A stretch of 63,630 nucleotides of DNA from Candidatus Poribacteria bacterium (GTDB lineage: Bacteria; Poribacteria; WGA-4E; WGA-3G). The stretch is from positions 1 to 63,630 of the forward strand of contig JAPOQK010000025.1 of the NCBI GenBank assembly GCA_026710795.1, in the 5' to 3' direction. The number at the start of each line of letters is the position of its first letter. Position 1 is the stretch's first letter. Below are positions 45,791 to 55,800 of this stretch, one piece after another. The notes under the pieces are model-generated. The model did not search any database and was not told the DNA's origin. It saw only the letters and a list, made by a program, of their open reading frames with translations. The position numbers and the translations under genes are program-made.

Positions 45791-47074
45791 ATGACTTTAA
45801 GTCAGATTTTATCTACAATTTCAGAGGAAGTAAATACAAGTTCCATTAACTCTTGCACACAGAACCTTGAGAAAATTGGCAAAGCACTAATTTCTTATGA
45901 GAAAGAACATAACAATTTACCTGAATGGCTGTCAGAACTACACCCAAATTATTTGACAGATTCAACAGCCTTAATCTGTCCTGCTGATGAAGACAAAGGT
46001 ATTCCAGTTTTAGCTTATAATACAGACCCTAATTTACCAGTAAGTTATTACTACGACTTTGACCCGGATTATCGTGAATGGACAAACGAAGAACGCCGTG
46101 TATATGATGATGCGAATCCAGTTGTTAGATGCAATCACCATGCGAACATAAACTCAGAATCAACATTTGTAAAAAGTCTTCATATAAATTTGAGTTACTC
46201 TAATTCTATATACTTATCAGAAGTATTTTGGTATAAATGTCCTGAAAAAATGTATGGCAGCTTACAAGCAGCAGTCATAGCTTATGAAAAAGCACTTGAA
46301 CGTGTTTCTGAAGATCCAAATTTCTTCAAACTTTATCCAGAACTTATTCGTCTATATGTCCTCGCTGAAAAAGAAAAAGATGTAGATATCCTTATTGAAA
46401 AATTCAAAACAGTTATGAAACCTGATGAAGACATCATGCGGTTTCGCGACTATTTCACGCTACTTGAGATGTTACGGGCAGGAAACAAACATAATGAGTC
46501 CCTTAAGCTCTGTGAACATCTTGAAAGAACAGAACAAAAGAACATTTGGCTGAAGAGTCTTTATCGAGAATTTGCAGTCACCTACGAAGAACTGGGTAAT
46601 AAAGAACTTGCTGATACATATTTTCATAAGTATGATTCTAAACGTGAGATGTTAGGAAAGACTGCTCCTGACTTCTCTGTGACTGATATGGATAGCGTTC
46701 CAATTTCGCTAAAGGATTTTCGTGGAAAAGTCCTTATATTGGATTTTTGGGCAACTTGGTGTGGTCCTTGTATAGGTGAAATGCCGAATGTAATGAAGAT
46801 TTACGATACTTATCATGAAATGGGTTTGGATGTCATTGGAATAAATCGTGATAAGGATGAAGAAGAACCACGAGAATTTCTCAATAAATATCAGTTGCCT
46901 TGGAGACAGATATTTGATGGAGCTGAAGGACCCTTGAAAGAACTTTACCGAGTTGGAGGTATTCCATCTCTGTGGCTTATAGACCGAGAGGGAACTATAA
47001 TTTCTTATGGAATAAGAGGAGCAGAACTGAAAAAACGTGTTGACGAAATTATTGATGAGAATTCATCAATATAG
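45791..47074 (+). CDS. TlpA-like thioredoxin fused to TPR-like and pseudopilin-like N-terminal regions
   Basis: The protein has 427 residues. The ATG behind GGAGG is chosen over one six codons upstream. The C-terminal 145 residues are a TlpA/ResA-type redoxin: GKTAPDFSVTDMDSVPISLK, DFWATWCGPCIGEMPNVMKI (active pair Cys324/Cys327) and GGIPSLWLIDREG. The middle holds TPR-like helices. The first 80 residues (CTQNLEKIGKALISYEKEHN, LICPADED) resemble the mature part of DUF1559 pseudopilins but without their membrane helix. No signal peptide is seen, which is odd for a TlpA-like protein normally working in the periplasm. The combined architecture is unusual; a disulfide reductase role is inferred. 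Confidence 0.75.
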   Translation: MTLSQILSTISEEVNTSSINSCTQNLEKIGKALISYEKEHNNLPEWLSELHPNYLTDSTALICPADEDKGIPVLAYNTDPNLPVSYYYDFDPDYREWTNEERRVYDDANPVVRCNHHANINSESTFVKSLHINLSYSNSIYLSEVFWYKCPEKMYGSLQAAVIAYEKALERVSEDPNFFKLYPELIRLYVLAEKEKDVDILIEKFKTVMKPDEDIMRFRDYFTLLEMLRAGNKHNESLKLCEHLERTEQKNIWLKSLYREFAVTYEELGNKELADTYFHKYDSKREMLGKTAPDFSVTDMDSVPISLKDFRGKVLILDFWATWCGPCIGEMPNVMKIYDTYHEMGLDVIGINRDKDEEEPREFLNKYQLPWRQIFDGAEGPLKELYRVGGIPSLWLIDREGTIISYGIRGAELKKRVDEIIDENSSI

Positions 47075-47088
47075 GAATAATAAGGATT

Positions 47089-48282
47089 TTATAATTCTGC
47101 TGTTTGGAATACTGTTTCATCTGCGACTTGTATATGAACAGGAGTCAAATATTGACGAATTGCTTCAGTAACCACATCTACCCCAAGTCCCGGTAGTTCT
47201 TTAACCCGAATCATTCCATCTTTATCGACAGGAAATGGTTCTTTCACCAACTGTTGGGAAAGTGCTGAACCTGCTGCAGGATATTCTATTAATTTGAATT
47301 CAGGTTTTGTTGCAAAAACATGAAGGGCAGCAGCAAGACTCAGATGGCTTTTAAATGTGTGATTGACGTATTGTATCCCGTGTTGTTCAGCGAGTTGACA
47401 CACTTGATAAGATGGCATAATACCACCAATACGTCCGGTATCGATCTGTACATAGTGAATACCACCATTGACAATCACATCTTCTGCCATGCGAAAGGAA
47501 TTTGATCCCTCACCTGCCGCTATTGGAATGGCAGGATTCATTTCAGTTAATGAATTATATGCTTCAATTGCATCTGGTGCAAGTGGTTCTTCCAACCATG
47601 TTGGTGCAAATTGTGCGAAGGCTGCAGCACGTTTATATGCGGTTTCATAATCCGTTCCCCAAACAACACCAGCATCTATCATAATCTGTGTATCTGGACC
47701 CATCCCTTCGCGTGCTGCACGGACAAGTGCAATGTCGTTTTCTTCTCCGTATTTACCCATCGGTCCCCAGCCAAACTTCGCTGCACGATATCCTCGTTTT
47801 TGCAAATCAAGTGAAATCTGATATGTCTCTTCAGGAGTGTCACCAAAAAGGACCGATGCATAAGGTAATTTAGGGTGTGGTGTATCAGAGGAGTCAGTCA
47901 TCTCTGCCAGAAGTTTGTAGACAGGTTGATTTAATTTCTTTCCGATAATATCCCATAATGCGATTTCTGCACCGCTATATGCGTGTTGTATCTGTTGAAT
48001 GTCCAACCCATTCCGCAATACTTTCTCACTCAATCGCACCACATCTGACGGTTCAGCAAGAGTCTCTCCAATGAGGGAAGTATGGATATTGATAATATTA
48101 CCGTGTGACATCGGACAGCAATAAACCGCTAAACTAACCAATGGAGATGCATCACACTCACCCCATCCTTCATATCCTGTGTCTGTTCGGATTCTAACCA
48201 AGAGCGTATCTTGAGTCCCGTCTGCAGCAGATGTAATATCTGGCATCTGAAAATAGAAGGGGTCAACAGAAGATATTTTCAT
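47089..48282 (-). CDS. Mandelate racemase/muconate lactonizing enzyme family protein
   Basis: The protein has 397 residues, ATGA-coupled to the gene upstream. It is an enolase-superfamily enzyme that abstracts a proton next to a carboxylate. The three metal ligands are seen in MIDAGVVWG, PTWLEEPLAPD and PIAAGEGSNS. The H-D dyad is present (VQIDTGRIGG and VNHTFKSHLS). The usual Lys-x-Lys is reduced to KFG (AAKFGWGPMGK), leaving a single lysine. Sugar-acid dehydratases and racemases of this type often vary in that motif. Substrate unknown. Confidence 0.85.
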   Translation of the reverse strand: MKISSVDPFYFQMPDITSAADGTQDTLLVRIRTDTGYEGWGECDASPLVSLAVYCCPMSHGNIINIHTSLIGETLAEPSDVVRLSEKVLRNGLDIQQIQHAYSGAEIALWDIIGKKLNQPVYKLLAEMTDSSDTPHPKLPYASVLFGDTPEETYQISLDLQKRGYRAAKFGWGPMGKYGEENDIALVRAAREGMGPDTQIMIDAGVVWGTDYETAYKRAAAFAQFAPTWLEEPLAPDAIEAYNSLTEMNPAIPIAAGEGSNSFRMAEDVIVNGGIHYVQIDTGRIGGIMPSYQVCQLAEQHGIQYVNHTFKSHLSLAAALHVFATKPEFKLIEYPAAGSALSQQLVKEPFPVDKDGMIRVKELPGLGVDVVTEAIRQYLTPVHIQVADETVFQTAEL

Positions 48283-48785
48283 TCTTCATTAGATAGACTA
48301 TCTTCAGCGGTTTCATTATCTTCCGTTGGAATTGCATTAGCTGAAGTATCATTATGTTCTATTGTTGAAACTGCAACTGTCCGCATAACGGTAACAATAA
48401 ACCAACCTACCAATCCTGCGGCAGCACCAATACATACTGCTAATGCAGCACCTCTCGGTGTTACAAATTCATCTAACGTTTCTTTGTCAACCGCACAGGT
48501 AATATTATTGATATTCTTCACAGAAATCCCACGGTTCTCACCGTATTGCACATATTCTAATGTGGGGGGTTCGTCCGCCTCAATTTTTACATTTGCGTTC
48601 CATTCATCGGTATTCACAGAGATACTGCTCTCTCCCTGTTCACCGACCCATGAGGCTTTGACCCCTTTAACGCCTTCATCATCTCGAATGGGTTCTACAC
48701 GAGTACTCGACAGAACACGACCAAGAACGTTAAGGGTCAAGTCTTTTGATCTTGATAATGCATTTTTCAAATTACTTGTATCCAT
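48279..48785 (-). CDS. Single-pass membrane protein, unknown function
   Basis: The protein has 168 residues from an ATG behind GAGGT; a TTG five codons upstream is rejected. The first 105 residues are soluble and beta-rich (KGVKASWVGEQGESSISVN, LEYVQYGENRGISVKNINN). One membrane segment follows (about 113-137, AALAVCIGAAAGLVGWFIVTV), then a short acidic tail (DNETAEDSLSNEE). No family is recognised. Its stop overlaps the start of the enolase-superfamily gene, but a functional link is not evident. Confidence 0.65.
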   Translation of the reverse strand: MDTSNLKNALSRSKDLTLNVLGRVLSSTRVEPIRDDEGVKGVKASWVGEQGESSISVNTDEWNANVKIEADEPPTLEYVQYGENRGISVKNINNITCAVDKETLDEFVTPRGAALAVCIGAAAGLVGWFIVTVMRTVAVSTIEHNDTSANAIPTEDNETAEDSLSNEE

Positions 48786-49026
48786 GTTAATATACCTCAA
48801 TTAATAAATTATCCAATTCACATTTTCTCAATTATCGTATAATCAATATGATATGGATGTGAAAAAACCTTTTGACATAGTGTCGTAAAATACAATAAAA
48901 TTGCTGATATAGATGAGTTGTACTCATTATTCCAAGAGTGATGTTGATAATTTGCGTATATAATCGTAATTAAAAACTACTCGGACTATATTCTTACTAA
49001 CATATAACGATATCACATATAGATAG

Positions 49027-49779
<753 letters not shown>

Positions 49780-50017
49780 CCATTATTGAAAATTTGCGTT
49801 TTCTAATTAGGTAGGAGCCGGAATAATTATATTAAACTCAATACATTTTATGATACAATCCCGTGTTGGTTCAATGTTGGAATATATCTGGTATGTATTG
49901 CTGCGCGGTAATCTACACTATTTATATCAATTGTATTTATTTAATTCATGATTATTCTTAATGTGAATATGTATTGATGGGTGATAGGATTACCACAAAA
50001 TATCATAACTCCAAACA

Positions 50018-50404
50018 CTAATCTTTGAGTAGTTCATTTAAAAGAGATAACAGTTCTTCGTTTCCTGCAGCAAGTTCATAAGCACGTTTCTTTTTGTTTT
50101 CACGAGTGTTTCCTGCATCAGTAGAAGAACCAGGTTCCCATAGTATTTCCAGATTCTTTGGTTTCAACCGATCATAAGTTATTTTTGCAAGTGCATACGG
50201 GTAATTATCCGGAATTAGGACAATCCAATCTATTGTTTCGCCACGTTCTGAATATTGTCTATCAACAGTAAGTCTTGATTCTTGATGTGGTACATTTTTC
50301 TTTACCCACTGCTTTCGTCCGAGTGAGTCAATTTCAAAGGTTCCTACCTCAAGCCAATTACGACCCGCGCCGTTAGGTTTTGTTGTAACTTCAATGCGTG
50401 GCAT
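50018..50404 (-). CDS. Small conserved-looking cytoplasmic protein, unknown function
   Basis: The protein has 128 residues; GGAG stands about ten bases before the ATG. It has no signal peptide. The sequence alternates strands (NWLEVGTFEIDSLGRKQW, IDWIVLIPDNYPYALAKITY) with a Lys-rich helix near the end (NKKKRAYELAAGNEELLSLL). No family is recognised. It is an isolated gene between bioD and larA. Confidence 0.6.
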   Translation of the reverse strand: MPRIEVTTKPNGAGRNWLEVGTFEIDSLGRKQWVKKNVPHQESRLTVDRQYSERGETIDWIVLIPDNYPYALAKITYDRLKPKNLEILWEPGSSTDAGNTRENKKKRAYELAAGNEELLSLLNELLKD

Positions 50405-50713
50405 GTTGTTTTACTCCGTCCTTGGAATGTTGGCATTCACTTACTATTTGGTAATTACTACAGATAATATGCAAATATTAGCATGTTATCTGATATATTT
50501 CAAGTCTATATCTTTTGTTTAGTGTTTACTTACAAAGACATTAATTAGGAATAACTTCCACAATTTAATTGGTCGATAGTCAAAAAATCAGATTGACAAG
50601 TTAATATGATTTTGATAAACTCAATTTGAACAATTCAATACGAATATTTTCTTGATATAGTGTCTTAATATAATACAACCGAATGCAACAGTATAAAAAA
50701 TAGAGAACATACC
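50405..50713. other. Leader region of the LarA-like gene
   Basis: No gene is seen. TTGATATAGTGTCTTAATATAATA at 50653-50676 resembles the segment at 48872 before bioD, and contains TATAAT 37 bases ahead of the start codon. Confidence 0.4.
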
Positions 50714-51997
50714 ATGCAAATTGAAATGCGTTATGGTCACGGCACATTAGCAGTAGAAATACCTGATAATAATTTGGTCAGTGTCTTGGAAACTGCTCCC
50801 AGTGTGCCTTTAGAGGATTATGACAGAGCGATTTCTGAAGCTATATCGTATCCTATATCCAGTGTATCATTAGCAGAAATAGCTAAGGGAAGAGAGTCGG
50901 CATGTATTGTAATTTCTGATATTACACGACCCGTCCCAAATCAAGTGATTCTTCCACCTATTCTGAAAACACTTGAACAAGCGGGAATTCCTCAGGAAAA
51001 GATAACAATTCTGATAGCCACAGGAATTCATCGTCCTAATGAAGGGGAAGAACTTGAGAAATTGGTTGGTCAGGTAATCATGAATACCTATTGCATCGTT
51101 AATCATTTTTCACAAAAGCAATTAACACATGACTATCTTGGGGAAACCAAAAAGGGCACACCTGTTTATATTGATAAGACTTACATGGAAGCGGATCTGA
51201 AGATTGTAACGGGATTAATTGAACCGCACCTTATGGCAGGTTATTCTGGTGGCAGAAAAGCCATCTGTCCTGGACTGGCATCAGTTGATACGATGAAAAT
51301 AATGCATGGACCTGAATTGATGGAACATCCGAAATCTGCAGTTGGAATCTTGGATGATAACCCATTTCACATAGAAGCAACAGAAATTGCTTTGATGGCT
51401 GGTGTTGATTTTTGCCTTAATGTTGCAATTGATAAACAACGTCAGATAACTGGTGTATTTGCGGGTGATTTGGTTGAGTCTCATTTAACAGGGGCACGAT
51501 TTGTTGAAAAGTTAGCGAAAGCAACTATCCCTGAACCTGTAGATGGAGTGGTTGTCTCAAGTGCAGGTTATCCTTTAGATTCAACGTTCTATCAAGCAAT
51601 TAAGGGTTTACTGACTGCGGTTGAAATAGTTAAACCGGGTGGAACAATTATGCTTGTTGCAGCCTGTAATGAGGGGATTGGAAGCAAACCCTTCACTGAT
51701 TTGTTATTCAAAACAGATGATCTTACAGCATTTGTTAAAGGTCTGTACAATCCAGCTAATTTCGTAATTGATCAGTGGCAATTAGAAGAATTAGCAAAAG
51801 TTGCACGAAAAGCAGATATCCTGTTTTATACTGATGGTATACCGTATCAACATAGGTCAAAACTATTTGTCCAATCATTAAATGATCCGCAGGAAGGTAT
51901 TGAAGAAATATTGACACGGTACGGAGAGGAAGCACAAATTGCAGTGATTCCTGAAGGACCGTATGTTTTAGCAAAATTAGAAAACACTTGCGAATAA
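50714..51997 (+). CDS. larA: Nickel-pincer lactate racemase-like protein
   Basis: The protein has 427 residues, the size of LarA. Its cofactor-contacting residues appear in order: Asp-Ile-Thr-Arg in VISDITRPVPN, the first His in ATGIHRPNEGE, the second in GLIEPHLMAGYSGGRKAICP (with the lysine that bonds the nickel-pincer nucleotide), and His in KIMHGPELM. LarA interconverts D- and L-lactate; homologues act on other 2-hydroxy acids. The cofactor-making genes larB, larC and larE are not in the window. Confidence 0.88.
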   Translation: MQIEMRYGHGTLAVEIPDNNLVSVLETAPSVPLEDYDRAISEAISYPISSVSLAEIAKGRESACIVISDITRPVPNQVILPPILKTLEQAGIPQEKITILIATGIHRPNEGEELEKLVGQVIMNTYCIVNHFSQKQLTHDYLGETKKGTPVYIDKTYMEADLKIVTGLIEPHLMAGYSGGRKAICPGLASVDTMKIMHGPELMEHPKSAVGILDDNPFHIEATEIALMAGVDFCLNVAIDKQRQITGVFAGDLVESHLTGARFVEKLAKATIPEPVDGVVVSSAGYPLDSTFYQAIKGLLTAVEIVKPGGTIMLVAACNEGIGSKPFTDLLFKTDDLTAFVKGLYNPANFVIDQWQLEELAKVARKADILFYTDGIPYQHRSKLFVQSLNDPQEGIEEILTRYGEEAQIAVIPEGPYVLAKLENTCE

Positions 51998-52074
51998 ATG
52001 CATTAATGTATTCTTACTGTAACTTTACTATGTATCCGAAAAAACAATGTATATAAGGTTAGGGTGTGATAATT

Positions 52075-52746
52075 ATGGAAAATTCAATAGTGAAACTAAG
52101 AGGATATAAGGATGGACTACATCTTATTATCAAACCGAAAGTTGCTTTGTCAGAGGTTGAGACAGCAGTAAATGAATTGCTTGATGGAATGAATCCACCT
52201 CTATCAGGCACTTCCATACATATTGATTTGACGACTTCACCCTTAACATCTGAAGACATGAAGGAATTAGAAACACACCTAACTGAAAACTACAATCTTG
52301 TTGTCAGTGGTGTAAACTTACTTGATGAAAACGAAGAATCTCCGATTTTGGCTGCACCGGCAACCCATAGTATTGCACCAAATATACAAGCAGATGATCA
52401 AACTGAATTTGGACAAGCTAAAATTGTTCGTCATACAATTCGTTCGGGACAGACAACATCTTGTCTAACTGGAAGTATAATAATATATGGAGATGTTAAT
52501 CCTGGGGGAGAAGTTGTTGCATCTGGAGATATTATTGTTCTCGGAACCTTACGTGGAAATGCACATGCTGGTGCTCATGGAAAACTATCATCAGTGATAA
52601 TTGCAATGGAGTTAGTTCCATTACAACTCCAAATTGGTACGTATGTGAATCGACCACCATTAGGTCAAAAACCGAGAGGATATCCTGAGATTGCTCGCGT
52701 TGGTGCTGAAGATGTAATCATCGTTGAGGAATTTATTAAATTCTAA
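52075..52746 (+). CDS. minC: Septum-site determining protein MinC
   Basis: The protein has 223 residues from the ATG; a GTG three codons upstream (with AAGG before it) is an equal alternative. The N-terminal domain inhibits FtsZ assembly. After a linker, the C-terminal right-handed beta-helix is typical: SGQTTSCLTGSIIIYGDVNP, GGEVVASGDIIVLGTLRGNA and HAGAHGKLSSVIIAMEL. It heads a compact minCDE operon, as in many Gram-negative rods. Confidence 0.93.
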   Translation: MENSIVKLRGYKDGLHLIIKPKVALSEVETAVNELLDGMNPPLSGTSIHIDLTTSPLTSEDMKELETHLTENYNLVVSGVNLLDENEESPILAAPATHSIAPNIQADDQTEFGQAKIVRHTIRSGQTTSCLTGSIIIYGDVNPGGEVVASGDIIVLGTLRGNAHAGAHGKLSSVIIAMELVPLQLQIGTYVNRPPLGQKPRGYPEIARVGAEDVIIVEEFIKF

Positions 52747-52763
52747 ATGAAGGAAGGTTGACT

Positions 52764-53558
52764 ATGGGTAAGGTAATCGTAATTACTTCAGGAAAGGGTG
52801 GTGTTGGAAAGACAACATCAACTGCGAACCTTGGTACCGCATTAGCTATGATCGGCAAAACTGTTGTGATTATTGACGCTGATGTTGGGTTGCGGAATCT
52901 TGATGTTGTTATGGGTTTAGAAAGTAGAGTCGTTTATACATCTATGGATGTAATTGAAAAACGGTGTGAACTTGAAAAAGCCCTTGTCAAAGATAGACGT
53001 GTTGAAGATTTATTCCTACTTGCCGCTTCGCAACGTAACAGAAAAGATGATATAAAACCTGAACAGATGCTTGAAATATGTGAACGACTAAAAGAGATTT
53101 ATGACTTTGTTCTTATTGATTCTCCCGCAGGTATTGAACAGGGATTTCATAACGCTGCAGCTGGAGCGGATGAAGCCATAATCGTCACAACACCAGATGT
53201 TTCAGCAATACGAGATGCGGATAGAATCATCGGTTTACTACAAAATTTGGATATTGAACAAATAACCTTAGTTCTGAATAGATTGTCACCAACACTCGTA
53301 AAAAAAGGAAATATGATTAGCAAAAATGATGTCTTAGATATTCTAAATATAGACCTACTGGGAATCGTACCAGAGGATCCTGATGTCATTGCATCAACAA
53401 ATCGTGGTGTACCTCTTGTACATAATAATGGATCACCCGGTGCAGAAGCCTATATGCGTATTGCACGTCGTATGATAGGACAACGGATACCTATCCCTGA
53501 AATGCGTGATGACAACTTTTTTTCTAACATATTGCAATGGTTTTCAAGAAATAAATAG
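52764..53558 (+). CDS. minD: Septum-site determining ATPase MinD
   Basis: The protein has 264 residues, ATG behind AAGGAAGG. The deviant Walker A is GKGGVGKTTSTANLG, with the switch IIDADVGLRNLDVVMGLE and later LIDSPAGIEQGFH. The C-terminus FFSNILQWFSRNK is an amphipathic membrane-targeting helix. It activates MinC and oscillates with MinE to place the division site. Confidence 0.96.
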   Translation: MGKVIVITSGKGGVGKTTSTANLGTALAMIGKTVVIIDADVGLRNLDVVMGLESRVVYTSMDVIEKRCELEKALVKDRRVEDLFLLAASQRNRKDDIKPEQMLEICERLKEIYDFVLIDSPAGIEQGFHNAAAGADEAIIVTTPDVSAIRDADRIIGLLQNLDIEQITLVLNRLSPTLVKKGNMISKNDVLDILNIDLLGIVPEDPDVIASTNRGVPLVHNNGSPGAEAYMRIARRMIGQRIPIPEMRDDNFFSNILQWFSRNK

Positions 53559-53567
53559 AGGGTTACT

Positions 53568-53825
53568 ATGAATTTCAGAAGTATATTTACTCGCAAGGCG
53601 AATACAGGAAATATAGCCACGCAACGATTAAAACTCATCCTTACACAAGATCGATTTGATGTAAGTGATGATTCCATGCAAAAACTACAGGTAGAATTAA
53701 CAGAAGTGTTGGCAAAATATTTTGAGTTTACTATGCATTCTGTCAAAATGTCCTTAAAACGCGATGGGAATTCTTATGTGTTAATGGCTGACTTTCCATT
53801 TAAAAACTCCAAGAAACGACGGTGA
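53568..53825 (+). CDS. minE: Cell division topological specificity factor MinE
   Basis: The protein has 85 residues, ten bases after minD. The anti-MinCD helix is ATQRLKLILTQDRF and the dimer domain follows (MQKLQVELTEVLAKYFEF). It stimulates MinD ATPase and completes the Min operon. Confidence 0.95.
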   Translation: MNFRSIFTRKANTGNIATQRLKLILTQDRFDVSDDSMQKLQVELTEVLAKYFEFTMHSVKMSLKRDGNSYVLMADFPFKNSKKRR

Positions 53826-53851
53826 AGAATTAGTATTCCAACTAATCAAAT

Positions 53852-54658
53852 TTAGAGAATCAAATTCCATATCGCCTTAGCTACTCCATTATCATCATTG
53901 GTAGTAGTGATATAATCAGCGCAGTCTTTAATAGGAGGCACAGCATTTTCCATAGCAATACCGTATCCGGCAGTTTTTAGTAAACTTTCGTCATTATAGC
54001 TATCACCAAATGCAACAACTGAATCAATCGGAATATTAAACCTATCTGAAAGTGCTATCAATGCATTTCCTTTAGTAACATCTGGATTCATGAATTCAAT
54101 GTATTCGGGTTGTGTTTGTGTTACGTATAGTTTGTCACGATATTTTGATTTGAAATATTCCAATAAAGATGTCAATTCTTCTGCTTGGTGGATAATAAGC
54201 AATTTTGTTGGTGTTTCACCATCCAATTGTTGAAGTTCACCAATTGGATTTGCCGGAACACCTGTACGCACTTCATATAATTCACTCCAATCATTTTTCT
54301 TTACAACATATAGTTCGTCGTTCAGACAGTAATTGAGGTGCAAATTCTGATTCGTACAATCATTGACTATGGCTGTAGCGTATTCAGCAGGGACAGGTGT
54401 ATGATGGTATACTTCATCAGTAATGGCATGTTTCACCATTCCACCATTATATGAGATAATTGGGTTTTTCAATCCGATCTTATCGCTTATTGGTTTAATT
54501 GATCTGTGCATCCTTCCGGATACTAATACCACAAGAATATCGTTTGCTGTAAGTTGCTGTAATGCTTCGCAATTCTCAGGTGATATTTCGTGATTGCTGT
54601 TTAATAGCGTTCCATCTAAATCAAAAGCTGCCATACGGCAATGTATTTTCTTTGTCAT
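53852..54658 (-). CDS. Cof-type HAD-IIB sugar-phosphate phosphatase
   Basis: The protein has 268 residues. The four HAD motifs are present: AAFDLDGTLLNSNHEISPEN, VVLVSGRMHR, the Lys in DVTKGNALIAL, and VVAFGDSYNDESLLKTAGYG. The C2B cap between motifs I and III places it with Cof/YidA-type phosphatases of sugar phosphates or flavin precursors. No ribosome site is evident. It lies next to the ABC ATPase gene, 14 bases downstream. Confidence 0.9.
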   Translation of the reverse strand: MTKKIHCRMAAFDLDGTLLNSNHEISPENCEALQQLTANDILVVLVSGRMHRSIKPISDKIGLKNPIISYNGGMVKHAITDEVYHHTPVPAEYATAIVNDCTNQNLHLNYCLNDELYVVKKNDWSELYEVRTGVPANPIGELQQLDGETPTKLLIIHQAEELTSLLEYFKSKYRDKLYVTQTQPEYIEFMNPDVTKGNALIALSDRFNIPIDSVVAFGDSYNDESLLKTAGYGIAMENAVPPIKDCADYITTTNDDNGVAKAIWNLIL

Positions 54659-54672
54659 GTTATTTTATAAGT

Positions 54673-55791
54673 TTACCAAATTGCCTGTTCTGTCTCCCTA
54701 TCAAACAGATGCATTTGTTCTTCATCAAAATCCAACCAGATCGTATCTCCAATTTGAACCTGAAACGATGGATGTGTCCTGACTCGCAATAGTATAGGTT
54801 CATGCGTCTCCTCATCTGTCCCAAGTATCAGATCAATGATATTTACAGATCCGAGAGGTTCAATCAAGTGGACATCTGTTTTGATTTTTCCCTCTATAGG
54901 TTCCTTAGATACCTTAATGTGTTCAGGACGAACACCGAAGACATATCTGTTTTCATTAGAATTTATAGTTAAGTTGGCGTGTTGGCGTGTGGTTAGTTTT
55001 AACTGGATATCGGTATGACTAAACTGTAAAACGGTATTTCCATTATTTGCTGTAACTTTTGCATCAAGTAAGTTCATTGATGGCATTCCCATGAATCCTG
55101 CTACGAATAGACTTTTCGGTTTATTATAGATTTCATGTGGAGTGCCAACCTGTTGGAGTACTCCTTGATGCATGACAGCGATTCGATCAGCAAGGGACAT
55201 CGCTTCAATTTGATCGTGTGTAACAAATATAGTCGTGGCACCTATTTCGTGTTGTAGACGTTTTATTTCTGCGCGGGTATCAATTCTGAGTTTTGCGTCT
55301 AAATTTGCCATCGGTTCATCAAGGAGATAAACTTTGGGTTGACGCACCATTGCCCTCCCAAGCGCGACGCGTTGCATTTCACCACCACTCAACACGCTCG
55401 GTTTCCGATCTAATATATCAGTAATTTGTAATATATCAGCAACCTTTTTAACTCGTTTATCTATTTCCGTTTTGGCAACCTTGACTGCTTTCAACGGAAA
55501 CGCTATGTTATCGTAGACACGAAAATGCGGATAAAGTGCGTAAAACTGAAAAACGAAGGCTATATCCCGATCAGCTGGTGATAGTTCATTTACACGATTA
55601 CCATCTATCAGAATATTACCCAATTCAGGATGTTCTAACCCAGCTATTATTCTAAGTGTTGTCGTTTTACCGCATCCCGATGGACCTAAAAATACAACAA
55701 ATTCCTTATCATGTATTTCCAGATTAAAATCTTTGACAGCAACAACATCCCCGAATCTCTTAAAGATGTTTTCTAACTTGATATGTGCCAT
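54673..55791 (-). CDS. ABC transporter ATP-binding protein, MalK/UgpC family
   Basis: The protein has 372 residues from the ATG; a TTG two codons upstream is ignored. Walker A is GPSGCGKTT, the signature LSGGEMQRVALGRAMV, Walker B VYLLDEPMANLD and the H-loop VTHDQIEAMSLADRIAV. The C-terminal regulatory (TOBE) domain (FGVRPEHIKVSKEPI, WLDFDEEQMHLFD) marks sugar importers. No binding protein or permease gene is adjacent; it may serve several transporters, as MsmK does. It is ten bases past a PhyH gene, in one minus-strand run. Confidence 0.9.
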   Translation of the reverse strand: MAHIKLENIFKRFGDVVAVKDFNLEIHDKEFVVFLGPSGCGKTTTLRIIAGLEHPELGNILIDGNRVNELSPADRDIAFVFQFYALYPHFRVYDNIAFPLKAVKVAKTEIDKRVKKVADILQITDILDRKPSVLSGGEMQRVALGRAMVRQPKVYLLDEPMANLDAKLRIDTRAEIKRLQHEIGATTIFVTHDQIEAMSLADRIAVMHQGVLQQVGTPHEIYNKPKSLFVAGFMGMPSMNLLDAKVTANNGNTVLQFSHTDIQLKLTTRQHANLTINSNENRYVFGVRPEHIKVSKEPIEGKIKTDVHLIEPLGSVNIIDLILGTDEETHEPILLRVRTHPSFQVQIGDTIWLDFDEEQMHLFDRETEQAIW

Positions 55792-55800
55792 ACACAATAT

